NCBI RefSeq assembly: GCF_014191055.1 | Contig: NZ_JACHWB010000009.1 | Span: forward strand, 1-64,000 | Reading direction: 5' to 3' | Length of the DNA: 64,000 bases | From: Microvirga lupini | GTDB lineage: Bacteria; Pseudomonadota; Alphaproteobacteria; Rhizobiales; Beijerinckiaceae | Shown: positions 54,260-62,870 of the stretch, piece after piece | Layout: the number at the start of each line of letters is the position of its first letter | Position numbering within the stretch: position 1 is the first letter of the stretch | Notes under the pieces: generated by a model | Told to the model about the DNA's origin: nothing | Database searches by the model: none | What the model saw: only the letters and a program-made list of their open reading frames with translations | Program-made: the position numbers and the translations under genes

Positions 54260-55225
54260 ATGCGCACCAATCAGAGGCTTGCCCAGCTCTGGCTCGATGC
54301 CCTGGCCACAGAACTCGGGGCCTCGGCCGGTACCATCGACACCTACACCGACGATCTCAACTGCTACCTTGTTTGGCTGGATGAGAACAGCCTCGGCTTG
54401 GACGAGGTCGGCCTGGAGCAGATCCGCGACTACATCGCCACTCTTGATCAGCGCGGCTATGCCGGATCCACCATTGCCCGACGCATCACAGTGGTCCGCG
54501 GCCTGCACAAGTTCCTGATCGCCGAGGAACTCGGCTCGCGCGATCCCACCTCCCATCTCTCGGCCATGAAGCGGTCCCGCAAGCTGCCCTTCGTCCTCTC
54601 GATCGCCGAGACCGAAGCACTCCTAGAGACCGCACATCGGCTTGCGGCCGACCCGTCGGTCGGGCTGTACCGGCAGGCCGGCTATGCGCGACGGGCTGCT
54701 CTGTTCGAGACCCTCTATGCCTCCGGGATGCGCATCAGCGAAGCCCTGTCCCTGCCCTCCAATGCGGCTCCCCCGGGTACCCGCATGCTCTTGGTGCGCG
54801 GCAAGGGCGACAAGCAACGACTGGTGCCACTACACGAGCGGGCGATCGAGGCCATCGCCCTGTGGCAAAGGCTGGGCAGCGCCTACTCCGGCGGCAAGCC
54901 GAGCCCCTGGCTGTTTCACGCGGTGCGTAACGGAGCGAAGGCTCTGACGCGACAGGCGGCTCTCCTCGAGATCAAGGAAGCGGCTGTGGCGGCCGGGCTG
55001 GCCAGCCCTGAGCGGGTGTCGCCGCACGTGCTGCGGCATGCCTTTGCCACCCACATGCACTCAGGTGGCACTGACCTGCGCGTGCTGCAGGAGCTCCTCG
55101 GCCATGCCGGCATCGAGACCACCCAGATCTACACCCATCTCGACACCTCCCGCCTTCACCAGATGGTCCGCGACCTTCACCCGCTGAATGAGGATGAACG
55201 GGAGGAGCGCACGACAGCCGCTTGA
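54260..55225 (+). CDS. tyrosine recombinase, XerC/XerD type
   Basis: A 321-residue protein with an AGGAGG site before the ATG. The N-terminal core-binding domain (1-105) is followed by the catalytic domain. All active-site residues are visible: Arg158 (SGMRISEAL), Lys182 (GKGDKQR), His256 and Arg259 (HVLRHAF), His282 (LGHAGI) and Tyr291 (QIYTH). It should cut and join DNA at paired sites. Possible jobs are resolving plasmid dimers or moving the island. The nearby TTTTGACAAGAA motif makes the second worth testing. Confidence 0.93.
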   Translation: MRTNQRLAQLWLDALATELGASAGTIDTYTDDLNCYLVWLDENSLGLDEVGLEQIRDYIATLDQRGYAGSTIARRITVVRGLHKFLIAEELGSRDPTSHLSAMKRSRKLPFVLSIAETEALLETAHRLAADPSVGLYRQAGYARRAALFETLYASGMRISEALSLPSNAAPPGTRMLLVRGKGDKQRLVPLHERAIEAIALWQRLGSAYSGGKPSPWLFHAVRNGAKALTRQAALLEIKEAAVAAGLASPERVSPHVLRHAFATHMHSGGTDLRVLQELLGHAGIETTQIYTHLDTSRLHQMVRDLHPLNEDEREERTTAA

Positions 55226-55329
55226 GCCATATGGGCAAGGGGCTAAGAGGCCGCGCTTGATCCGAAGTCCTGCGGCGATACACTGAGCTTGAAGCGCTTC
55301 TCCTGCCACTCAACCAGGATCGAAGGATC

Positions 55330-56756
55330 ATGCTCGGCAACCACTCCCTCTCCGGGCTGATGAAATGGCTTACACACGAGGAATGGCGCGAGCCATTTTC
55401 GGAAGTTCTGGATCTGCACCTTGGTCCAGCGTGCGAAGACTATGAGATGGACTTCGAAGACATCGCCGAGGTGATCGGCGATTACACCGCCATGACCCTG
55501 TGGAGCTGCGCCTTTGAGGATTTCCTGACTCAGTCCCTCGAACCGGACGGGCGCAACATCGTCGAGGACTATCTCAAGCGCCGCGGCTGGAAGGAGAGCG
55601 CCGGCAACCGGCGCTACATGGAGGCCCTGCGAAACTCCTGCATGAGCCTGTACGAGGTCAGCGAGATCGTGCCTGGCCAGTCCTTCCTGGCACGGGATCT
55701 CTTACGCGGCGGTGAGCCGATCCGGGTCAGCGAGCACTCCGCCACCAAGAAACTCAAGGTCTGGGACAAGATCGGTGCCCGGATCGTTGAGGTCTCAGGC
55801 AAGAACATCTTGGCCGGTGGCCTCCTGCCCTTCCGTCCGAGCGCCGCCACTCTGCTCATGGACGAGCTCAAGGCGGCCAAGCAGCAGGCCCGGCGTGAGT
55901 TCCGCAAGCTGACCAAAGAGGCGCAGCTGCCTAAAGCGGCCCGGGAGGATGGCCAGATCGCCGACCTGCTGTTCATGGCGACAGTCGCGCCGACTTCAGC
56001 AACATCTGGCTGGAGGATGCCTTGGCCTCAGCGCTCGATCAGAGCCTACCGACCATTCTCAACGGCGATGGCGACGAGGTAGTCTTCTGCCGGGTCCGCT
56101 TTCCCTTGCGCTCAGAAGGCGCCGCTGAAATCCGGGAGCGCTTGCGCACCATTCCGGCTTTCCAGGAGGAGAATGGGGGCTTCTGGAACTGGATCGAGCG
56201 GCAGCCTGCCCAACGGAAGTCCTCTGGCAAGCCGGCGAGCCGGTCCGCCTCAAAGGAAGGTCGGTCGGTGCGGGTGACGCTCGACACAGGCGAGACAATC
56301 CTGGGCAACATTGAGCTGACCGATAAGGCATTGGTGCTGGAGGCGAACTCCCGTGAAAGGGCCGAGCGTGGGATGGCCATCCTGGCTGACTTGGCCGGGG
56401 CGCTGGTCGGGCCGGTTCTGACCGAGATCGAAACGCTCGAACAGGCCATGGCTAGGCGAGATGGGGACGTTCATCAGGACAAGGCCAGTGACCTTCCCGC
56501 CGAACTGCAAGCCGAACTGGTCCATGAGGCTCTGACCGCCCACTATCGCAAGGCCCTGGACGAACCGATCCCGGCGCTTGGGGACCTGAGCCCACGGGCC
56601 GCCGCAAAAACCGCCGTGGGCCGGCGCAAGGTCGTAGACTGGTTGAAGCACATCGAAAACCAGTCGAAGAGCGGGAGACAGCCCGACGATCCGATGGTCA
56701 GCTACGACTTCGCCTGGCTCTGGCGTGATCTGGGCCTGGAGAAGCTCAGGCGATAG
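55330..56756 (+). pseudogene. unknown conserved-looking protein, split by a frameshift
   Basis: Two overlapping frames make one protein of about 475 residues. The first reads from 55330 to about 55980 (ending QIADLLFMA). The second picks up in the adjoining frame as SRADFSNIWLEDALASALDQ and runs to 56756. Restoring one G near 55979 joins them as LLFMADSRADF. The C-terminal segment PIPALGDLSPRAAAKTAVGRRKVVDWL matches a motif seen at the end of several SEC-C or zinc-binding bacterial proteins. No function is assigned. It is either a recent pseudogene or a sequencing error. Confidence 0.7.
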
Positions 56757-56839
56757 CTCTGCAACGACAGCATCGGTTCCGCCCGAGCGGGAGTGTGTGT
56801 TAGAATTGCGCTCCGGAGAGCTGATCCGGGAGGTGCGCG

Positions 56840-57187
56840 ATGATCCGGGCTTCGTGCCATACCGCCGACAATGCACTCGCTCTCGAGTTCGACGCGACAC
56901 CGTGGTTTTGCGAGGCCGATCCGCAGAGCATCCTGCACCTTGCCGGGCAGGACTGGTCCAGCGTCTGGGTCGCCGATGCTCTTAAGGCGCGGCCCGGCTA
57001 CGCGGGCCTTCATCGGCTCATCGACTATGCGGCCACCCGGCTTAAGGAGGAGTCACTCGAGGACCCCACCTGGGCCGCGATCGAGTGTGTCGTCAGCCAG
57101 CCTGATGCCACCCAGTGGCTTAGGGAGAACAGGCCCGAGATCGCATTGATGCTTCAGCGCCAGCAAACGGGGTCGCAGGCGAGTTAA
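56840..57187 (+). CDS. hypothetical protein
   Basis: A 115-residue acidic protein, mainly helical (ESLEDPTWAAIECVVSQPDATQWLREN, SSVWVADALKARPGYAGLHRLIDYA). It starts MIRASCHTADNALALEFDATPWF. No family is recognised. It follows the frameshifted gene by 83 bases on the same strand and may share its transcript. A GGGAGG sequence lies 8 bases before the ATG. Confidence 0.6.
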   Translation: MIRASCHTADNALALEFDATPWFCEADPQSILHLAGQDWSSVWVADALKARPGYAGLHRLIDYAATRLKEESLEDPTWAAIECVVSQPDATQWLRENRPEIALMLQRQQTGSQAS

Positions 57188-57238
57188 GTGATAGCCGGCA
57201 TGCGGCCTCACTCTTAACCCTAGCAGGGAGATCCATCG

Positions 57239-57463
57239 ATGCATCCCTTGGGAGCCTTGGAGCTCGACATCCAGCCCGGAACACCGGACAACCCGGCAAT
57301 CGTGAAGATTGCCCTCCTCCGCTACAGCCGGGGCGCGGATGGACGCCTGTTTATCACGCCCGAGTGCACGTCCTTCGAGGAGATCCAAGGGCAGATCAAC
57401 TCCCTTCAGGACGAACTGGACGAGATCCGCGAGCGAGCCCAGCGCGCATTCCAAGTGACCTGA
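57239..57463 (+). CDS. small hypothetical protein
   Basis: A 74-residue protein with a beta-like first half (VKIALLRYSRGADGRLFITPECTS) and a helical, charged second half (EIQGQINSLQDELDEIRERAQRAF) that may form a short coiled coil. It has a GGGAG sequence 9 bases upstream and follows the previous gene by 51 bases. Family unknown. Similar short proteins are common on plasmids of this group. Confidence 0.62.
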   Translation: MHPLGALELDIQPGTPDNPAIVKIALLRYSRGADGRLFITPECTSFEEIQGQINSLQDELDEIRERAQRAFQVT

Positions 57464-57581
57464 AGCCAACAACTTGGGACCTTGTACCCCCTTGGAGCGG
57501 CGGAGTTACCCCTTCGGGCGAGAGCCTGGATCAGGTAGGCAACGTACACTCACCGAAAGACTTCGGAGGGGAGGCTACCAG

Positions 57582-57914
57582 ATGAGGGTTGTCCTTTCTG
57601 CTTGCACCAACAAGACGTTCTCGTGTGGCCCCATGCCGTTGGCGCACCTAAACCCCAGGCCACTGATCGCGGTAAATGATAACAACGCTGTGTTCAGTCC
57701 CCCAAAACGCTGCCTCCCCTTTCACGGCAAAAGAGCAGCCTATAGGCGAGCCGAGTTCATCATCGCCGTGCTTGCCGTTGTTGCTGGCATCATCGCGCTG
57801 CCTCTGCTTCAGGGCCTTGCCGTTCCCGTCATGACGGCCAGTGAGGAGAGGCCCAAGGTTCTCCGCGGCAGCCCAATCGCCCCTACCCTTCTGCAGCCAC
57901 AGGGGAACGGGTGA
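57582..57914 (+). CDS. small protein with one membrane segment
   Basis: A 110-residue protein from the ATG at 57582, preceded by GGAGGGGAGG. A basic region is followed by one hydrophobic segment (FIIAVLAVVAGIIALPLLQGLAV, about residues 58-80) and a short polar tail. The N-terminal part includes HLNPRPLIAVNDNNA, a turn-rich segment. Function unknown. Confidence 0.5.
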   Translation: MRVVLSACTNKTFSCGPMPLAHLNPRPLIAVNDNNAVFSPPKRCLPFHGKRAAYRRAEFIIAVLAVVAGIIALPLLQGLAVPVMTASEERPKVLRGSPIAPTLLQPQGNG

Positions 57915-58149
57915 GATGATTACCAGGAGCGACTTGCGCGCACTGTGAAGCAATTGCCTTGATGTCTGAGGCAGGTACCAGACTTGTGCGCGCTTCGGCA
58001 TGGAAAGAGCCCCGTCGGGATTGGGCTGAACGGGGCTCAAGTCTACGGAGGCTGGTACAAAGAGAGCACAGGGGCTGTGGAACGCCTCCGCCATAGGATA
58101 ACTCTCAGGCGTCGGGAATGTTGCGCTACAATGCCGGAACAAGGTGGCA

Positions 58150-58485
58150 ATGGTGCACGATCAGGAGGGGCATGTGGGCGAGTGGAAGACGGTCTACGAA
58201 GATGAGGTCGAGGAGCGCTGGGTCACGCTCAAAGTCTACGAGAGTGAAGATGCCGAGGATGAGGATTACAGCCCGGTTGTGCGCGTCACGATAGCGCCCA
58301 TCGACGACGAGGCGAATGAACCGGAGCAGATCGGCGACGAGTCGAAGCATATTTCAAAGGTAGCTGCAGAGGACAACTCGATCACTCTTGATCCTGATGC
58401 GGTTGAGGATCTCGAAGAGGAGTTGATCGAGATCGGCTTCAGTCCTGAGGCGGTCCGGTGGATCCTCAGCAAGATCCCTGATTGA
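58150..58485 (+). CDS. acidic hypothetical protein
   Basis: A 111-residue protein, strongly acidic (many Glu and Asp, such as YESEDAEDEDYS and DAVEDLEEELIEIG). The last 25 residues (LIEIGFSPEAVRWILSKIPD) look like a small helical hairpin of UBA type. No family is recognised. The ATG at 58150 follows AAGG; a GTG two codons earlier is an alternative. Confidence 0.55.
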   Translation: MVHDQEGHVGEWKTVYEDEVEERWVTLKVYESEDAEDEDYSPVVRVTIAPIDDEANEPEQIGDESKHISKVAAEDNSITLDPDAVEDLEEELIEIGFSPEAVRWILSKIPD

Positions 58486-58647
58486 GGGGCTCGGCAAGCG
58501 TAAACGAGGCGTAAATTCTCCCGATCCGTTCCATGCTCACTCCGCATGGCAGGGGCGAGATCTTTCAGGTTTGTCGTGTGCCAGCCGCGCTGTAGATGAT
58601 CCCTCCTCCGCCACCGCCTCCCGGTGGCGGGTTTCCTCCCTGAACTC

Positions 58648-58674
58648 GGCCACCCCAAACGGTGGCCCTTTTTT
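58648..58674 (+). terminator. rho-independent terminator
   Basis: GGCCACC-CAAAC-GGTGGCC is a 7-bp GC-rich stem followed by CTTTTTT. This is the clearest intrinsic terminator in the window. It ends the plus-strand unit before the DUF1127 gene. Confidence 0.85.
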
Positions 58675-58732
58675 CTCGCTGTCCGTGCGCGGCGCCTATG
58701 CGTGTGGGCTGGCTCATCATTGAGGTTGCGTC

Positions 58733-58882
58733 ATGTTTTTATCAGTTGTTCTGGCAAGCCTGCGTCGCTGGCTGCGTGCCCGTGAAACCGCACGGCCGTT
58801 GCATGCTCTCTCTGACCGTGAGTTGTCCGACATCGGCATCGCCAGGCACGACATCGCGCAGGTGGCACGCCAGAGCCGCTGA
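58733..58882 (+). CDS. DUF1127 family small protein
   Basis: A 49-residue protein. It matches the DUF1127 layout: a hydrophobic then basic N-terminus (LASLRRWLRARETARPL) followed by LHALSDRELSDIGIARHDIAQVAR. Members are abundant in alphaproteobacteria. Some are linked to phosphate and RNA metabolism, but no general function is set. GAGG lies 7 bases before the ATG. Confidence 0.85.
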   Translation: MFLSVVLASLRRWLRARETARPLHALSDRELSDIGIARHDIAQVARQSR

Positions 58883-58920
58883 AGCCTGCCCTGAAGTCGC
58901 TGCGATCGATGAGATTGGGT

Positions 58921-58964
58921 GAGGGGTAAGGACGGCAGTGCATCCGTGCCTGTCCTTACCCCTC
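58921..58964. terminator. long inverted repeat after the DUF1127 gene
   Basis: GAGGGGTAAGGAC and GTCCTTACCCCTC pair perfectly, with further pairing of GGCA and TGCC inside. It lies about 40 bases after the DUF1127 stop and is probably its terminator, possibly usable in both directions. Confidence 0.65.
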
Positions 58965-59150
58965 GGGCCAAGCGGCCACGGGGCTCACCTAAAGCGGCTC
59001 GATGACGTCCATCTGACGGCGTTGCGATTGATCTCCCTGCGTCACATCCATAGATCCGCGGCCTATCTTCCGAAATCTGTTGTCCAAGGACCATGGACGT
59101 CTGGCGGGATGTCCTTGCCGGACAACTTCACCTGACTGAGGGTTATCGAT

Positions 59151-59369
59151 CTATTCTGGCGCACACGGATAGGATCTCTCGTTCCACCCTACGAATACCG
59201 TGCTGTCGATGTCCACCGATTGTTCACCTGGGTCGGACAGCATGAGTGTGTCGGGCGCGTTGCGTACCAGCCCGAACAGATGCGGAGCTCCACGCTCCGC
59301 TGAGCGCCCTGGGGTGAGGTTATCCTGACAGCACCTCAGCCGGGGCGCTTGCCGTTTGGTACGGACCAT
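59151..59369 (-). CDS. possible small protein or gene remnant
   Basis: A 72-residue minus-strand frame whose second half (LFGLVRNAPDTLMLSDPGEQ and onward) reads like real protein. The ATG has no clear ribosome-binding site and lies inside a longer shadow frame. It may be the tail of a decayed gene. Confidence 0.3.
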   Translation of the reverse strand: MVRTKRQAPRLRCCQDNLTPGRSAERGAPHLFGLVRNAPDTLMLSDPGEQSVDIDSTVFVGWNERSYPCAPE

Positions 59370-59405
59370 GTCCGACGCCGTTGTGCTGGCCCAGAGGAGA
59401 TCGCC

Positions 59406-59675
59406 GTGGCCTGCTACTACTTTGACATTCAGAATGGTGCACAGAGCGTCCGTGATGACGAAGGCGCCGAGTTCGACAGCCTCGACGCTTCGGTGCATGC
59501 AGCCACCCGTTCGGCGGCCGAGATCGGAACAGGCCGGCTGGCGAAGGGCGATTCCCGCGATGTTGTCATCGAGGTTCGAGATGAGCGCGGCCAGCGGGTC
59601 TGCACCGTCAGAGCATCGATGGAGATCGAGTGGCACGTCCCACGCTCTCAGGGTCCGCATCCATGGAGCGCATAA
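59406..59675 (+). CDS. DUF6894 family protein
   Basis: An 89-residue protein with a GTG start (GGAG 7 bases upstream). It opens with CYYFDIQNGAQSVRDDEGAEF and has AATRSAAEIGTGRLAKGD and VVIEVRDERGQRVCTV. This is the DUF6894 pattern, a small family widespread and multicopy in Hyphomicrobiales with no assigned function. A longer start at 59349 is less likely because the domain begins right after the GTG. Confidence 0.82.
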   Translation: MACYYFDIQNGAQSVRDDEGAEFDSLDASVHAATRSAAEIGTGRLAKGDSRDVVIEVRDERGQRVCTVRASMEIEWHVPRSQGPHPWSA

Positions 59676-59695
59676 GTGCAGGAGGCAGCATGGCC

Positions 59696-59722
59696 AAAAA
59701 GAACCCGGCACAGGGCCGGGCT
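59696..59722 (-). terminator. intrinsic terminator on the minus strand
   Basis: Read on the minus strand, AGCCCGGC-CCTG-TGCCGGGTTC is followed by TTTTT. It lies about 70 bases after the stop of the minus-strand gene at 59794, which it probably terminates. Confidence 0.6.
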
Positions 59723-59793
59723 CTCTACGTCTGCTCATCAACGCTGACGCCCATAGTGCCGTTCCAGAGCTGTCGCTCTGGAGGAATGGCTCT

Positions 59794-60012
59794 CTACAGT
59801 TGATTGCGGCCGCGACTGCGGGAAAAGTACCAGATGGCTGCGGCGACGATGACGACCAGCAGGATGATCCACCAGTAGTCCGCAATTCCACCCCCAGTGG
59901 CTGTGGTGCCTCCGGCCGGAGGAGCGCCAGGCGTAGCGGGCGGAGGAGTCTGGGCCCAGGCAGACGAAATCGCCAGAAAGAGAAAGCCCATCAGTGCTGT
60001 GAGTGTGCGCAT
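59794..60012 (-). CDS. small exported or membrane protein
   Basis: A 72-residue protein with a signal peptide (LTALMGFLFLAISSAWAQ, cleavage likely after AWA). A Pro/Gly/Thr-rich linker and one membrane segment (WWIILLVVIVAAAIWYF) before a basic end follow. It is a type of short single-pass protein common in this group, without known function. Confidence 0.65.
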   Translation of the reverse strand: MRTLTALMGFLFLAISSAWAQTPPPATPGAPPAGGTTATGGGIADYWWIILLVVIVAAAIWYFSRSRGRNQL

Positions 60013-60145
60013 GGCTTTGCCTCCGTTCGAGGGTGCCCAGCGTTGATGGGCTACGGAACTGCTAAGCTAGGCTTACGAATGAACGTTCCTCGCGGGGGCA
60101 TGTTCCTATGCAAGCCCGACGTCTGCCCGTAAGCTTCAATCCAAC

Positions 60146-60421
60146 ATGACGAATACTGGAGCAGTTGGGATGGTGTTGAAGCGGCAGATGCTCGCGATCC
60201 AGGATGTCTATGTGCCGGTGAAGCGGCGCCAAACTCTTGATCCGCAGAAGGTTGACGCCCTGGCGGAAAGCATCCTGATCAAGGGGCAGGAAGCCCCCGT
60301 TCTCGTGCGGCCAGACGGCACCGGCTTTGTTCTGGTAGAGGGGCTGCATCGGCTGGAAGCCTGCAGGGCACTCGGCGAGACAACGGTCCCAGCCTATCTG
60401 GTTCAGGCTCGCAAGCATTGA
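60146..60421 (+). CDS. ParB N-terminal-like (ParB/sulfiredoxin fold) protein
   Basis: A 91-residue protein. The segment VPVKRRQTLDPQKVDALAESIL...QEAPVLVRPDGTGFVLVEGLHRLEACRALG is the ParB N-terminal fold with the G-x-H-R-x-x-A motif. It lacks the ParB helix-turn-helix and dimer domain, so it is not a full partition protein. Short forms of this fold include CTPases and kinases. It may or may not work with the ParA at 49462. Confidence 0.85.
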   Translation: MTNTGAVGMVLKRQMLAIQDVYVPVKRRQTLDPQKVDALAESILIKGQEAPVLVRPDGTGFVLVEGLHRLEACRALGETTVPAYLVQARKH

Positions 60422-60539
60422 TCTGCGCCGAGGGTGTTGCTGGAGTCAGATCGGAAACCAGACGCGGGATGGTGGAGGACCCAGACGTGGGAAGCGGGAA
60501 CGGCCCCAAAAAGCTTTTGTGAAACGGTGGGCGGCTGAA

Positions 60540-60731
60540 CTAAGTATCGGGTGTCTTCAGCGCGTGAGTGACGACAATCGCCACGTTGATGCCGGCGCGT
60601 CGTCGTTCTGCCGCTCGTGCGAACGTGGCCGAGAGCGCCTCCTCTTCGGTTGGGAAGATGGCAAACGTCTCTCCATCGTGCGACACCGACCACAGACCTT
60701 TCCTGGTTCGTGTGACCACAAAGCGCTCCAT
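60540..60731 (-). CDS. small DUF2188-like protein
   Basis: A 63-residue protein: RFVVTRTRKGLWSVSHDGETFAIFPTEEEALSATFARAAERRRAGINVAIVV. The strand-strand-helix layout with a G-x-W-x-V core resembles DUF2188, a small family of unknown function. It stands alone. Confidence 0.6.
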   Translation of the reverse strand: MERFVVTRTRKGLWSVSHDGETFAIFPTEEEALSATFARAAERRRAGINVAIVVTHALKTPDT

Positions 60732-60901
60732 GCCCGTGGCTCCCTACTGTGACCCACACTCAAGCTTAAGCGTCGGACCGTGCCGTCACATTAGGCCTAA
60801 AGGAGTAGACCAGCACCAAGAGGTGGAACCGCTCCGCAGAAGCCTCGCTTAGATTATTGAGCTCCGTCGTGCTGCAGGATTGTTCAAGCGTGAGGTCATC
60901 G

Positions 60902-61243
60902 ATGCCGCTTAGCCAAAACCCCGTCGTGGAATGGCCAACAGAGGGCCGTCATCTGCTTCAAGGTTTGCAGATCACAACCGGTCCTAACGGCACGCGCTTT
61001 GGCCACCTCGACCTCGACGTAGACGCGGAAACCCTGTTCTTGCTCAACGACTTCGAAGCCCGGGTTCGGCACCGCCAGGTTCGGCTCAGATTGGCAGACG
61101 ATGCTGCATGCCTCGTGGGCGAGATGAACGTTTTGGTTGGCCTCGGGGCAGCGGCTGATGCGACCGGGCATATTGGCCGGATCCGTATCAGCTTCCACGA
61201 CCTGCGGGATGACAGTTGTGTTGATCCAGTCTCTCAGGGGTGA
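60902..61243 (+). CDS. hypothetical protein
   Basis: A 113-residue protein starting MPLSQNPVVEW, with GAGG 7 bases upstream. Beta-like segments (RFGHLDLDVDAETLFLL, QVRLRLADDAACLVGEM) dominate. A minus-strand frame covers the same bases but has less natural composition. Family unknown. Confidence 0.5.
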   Translation: MPLSQNPVVEWPTEGRHLLQGLQITTGPNGTRFGHLDLDVDAETLFLLNDFEARVRHRQVRLRLADDAACLVGEMNVLVGLGAAADATGHIGRIRISFHDLRDDSCVDPVSQG

Positions 61244-61337
61244 GCGGTACGGCAATGCCTACTGGCCTGCATACCACATAGCAGGATCAGGACATTTTAA
61301 CTTTGCGACTACACATGATTTTCGTTGAACATTTTTC

Positions 61338-61607
61338 ATGGAACCAGCTGTACGATCTGTCCTCATGTCAACGACGTCATCCACGTACCGCCTTAGGGAG
61401 TTTGCCGCCGTGACCACCAGCAAGCCCAAGGCCGTGACAGTTCCTTCCAGCGTCACGATCTCTAAGGGAACGGTGTTGCCTGAGACGGTTGAAATCACGC
61501 CCTTCCTGTCTGATGTCGGTGTGACCGAGTACCGGTACGCTGTTGTGGGGAACCAGACTGTGCTGGTTGAGCCCAGCAGCCGCAGTATCATTGAGAGGAT
61601 CGACTAA
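61338..61607 (+). CDS. DUF1236 domain protein
   Basis: An 89-residue protein. The second half, VLPETVEITPFLSDVGVTEYRYAVVGNQTVLVEPSSRSIIERID, matches DUF1236, which usually ends exported proteins of Hyphomicrobiales. Here the usual signal peptide is not evident, so it may be a short cytoplasmic form. Starts at 61365 or later are possible. Confidence 0.75.
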   Translation: MEPAVRSVLMSTTSSTYRLREFAAVTTSKPKAVTVPSSVTISKGTVLPETVEITPFLSDVGVTEYRYAVVGNQTVLVEPSSRSIIERID

Positions 61608-61869
61608 CCGGTGCTTAAGGCAACGTGCGCAGCAATGCACCGTTGACCTGGAACTTCATCTGACCTCTGCTTGGCCTCGGCGCGATCCGTCGGGGCCATT
61701 TTGTCAGGCTGTCCGGAGCCGGATGAGAGGGTGCTTGATCGCGGAGCGCAGATCATCCGATACTGCTGGGCATGGGATTGTGTTGAGCTTGCGAGAGCTT
61801 CTCATCGGACCCGGAGGATGGAAGTGGACGCCAACCTCGGCACCAATCGCGATCTTCAACTCAGCCGCC

Positions 61870-62634
61870 TCAGGCACTCATAGGTGCTCGACCGTGCTGC
61901 GGCAGGCGCTGAGAGGCCCACATGGCTGCTTGGGTGCGATTGGATGCGCCGATCTTGCGCAGGATGGCTTTGACGTGGACCTTGATGGTCGCCTCAGTGA
62001 TGTCGAGCCTGCGAGCGATGACCTTGTTGGGCTCTCCCTTCGTCAAGCAGCCCAGGATTTCCGCCTCACGCATCGAGAGCTTGCAGTCTTTCAGATCAGA
62101 AAGCTTCGGCTCTGTCGTGCTGTCCTGAAGTGGCTGGCTGTGCTTCCGGGGTGCCGCATCGATCAGTGAGCGCAGAACCTCGAAGGGCAGAACACTCTCG
62201 CCCAGCATGACCAGTTCCAGGGACTTGATTAGAACCTCAGGGCCACCGGCGGTGAGACAGAAACCGCTCACGCCAGCCTCATGGGCCGTCCGCACAAAGC
62301 TGAGGTCGAACTGATCCGCCAGAGCCACGATCCGGGTCTCGGGCGACCGCTCCCTCACCTGCCTGACCACCTCCAGCACCCGACGGGTGTTCTGGCTGGC
62401 CTCGATGATCACCAGGGCCGTGTTGACGGCACAATACTGGAGCCGCTTTGGACCCGTGACGGACGCTGCCTCAGCAATCGCAAACGGCGTGTCGCGCAGG
62501 CTGTGCTGAAGTGCGGAGCGGAAAAGGGCGCTGTCGCAGATCAGAGCGGTTGAAATCGTTGGAATGGAACTGCCGGACAGAAGGTCAGGGTCCGATGAGC
62601 AATCATGTACAAGCGTGAGCGTTTGCGTAGTCAT
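61870..62634 (-). CDS. LuxR/NarL-family response regulator with degenerate receiver
   Basis: A 254-residue protein from the ATG at 62634, with GGGG 5 bases upstream. Residues 28-145 form a receiver-like domain. The usual phospho-acceptor Asp is replaced by Glu78 in ALVIIEAS and the conserved Lys by Thr128 in GFCLTAGG, so it is probably not phosphorylated. Residues 185-250 are a LuxR helix-turn-helix (LSMREAEILGCLTKGEPNKVIARRL, ITEATIKVHVKAILRKIG). It may be constitutively active or controlled by a partner. A TGTCG-N6-CGACA repeat lies upstream. Confidence 0.85.
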   Translation of the reverse strand: MTTQTLTLVHDCSSDPDLLSGSSIPTISTALICDSALFRSALQHSLRDTPFAIAEAASVTGPKRLQYCAVNTALVIIEASQNTRRVLEVVRQVRERSPETRIVALADQFDLSFVRTAHEAGVSGFCLTAGGPEVLIKSLELVMLGESVLPFEVLRSLIDAAPRKHSQPLQDSTTEPKLSDLKDCKLSMREAEILGCLTKGEPNKVIARRLDITEATIKVHVKAILRKIGASNRTQAAMWASQRLPQHGRAPMSA

Positions 62635-62695
62635 CTGTGCCCCTTGTCCAGGAATTCCCGTTAAGAAAAAGTAAACAGCTGGTAGGATGTTTGTC

Positions 62696-62711
62696 TGTCG
62701 TAAATCCGACA
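62696..62711. promoter_or_regulatory. inverted repeat before the LuxR-type regulator
   Basis: TGTCG-TAAATC-CGACA lies 62 bases upstream of the regulator's start. It resembles TGTCG-TATTT-CGACA at 4725. Together they may mark targets of one regulator, perhaps this one. Confidence 0.35.
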
Positions 62712-62870
62712 AAGCAAGGTTAGACAAACGTCCTAAGCCTCACCTTTGATCACGATGGTATGGTCAAGCTTACCTGTAAGTCATATCGATGGCTAAGCTT
62801 GGTTAACACCACTGGAACACGGTGATCAGAGTGTTCCTCCGGTTCTAAAAAGCCGCCGAGATGGCGCCGA

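Noticed and set aside
58588..58641. A short Pro- and Gly-rich frame (MIPPPPPPPGGG)
   Set aside because: Only 15 codons long, closed by a stop just before the ATG, and overlapping a GC hairpin.
59691..59804. A 37-codon plus-strand frame starting MAKKNPAQG with a good AGGAGG site
   Set aside because: It overlaps a minus-strand terminator and the 3' end of a minus-strand gene. The peptide shows no family. It is left as a possible small protein only.
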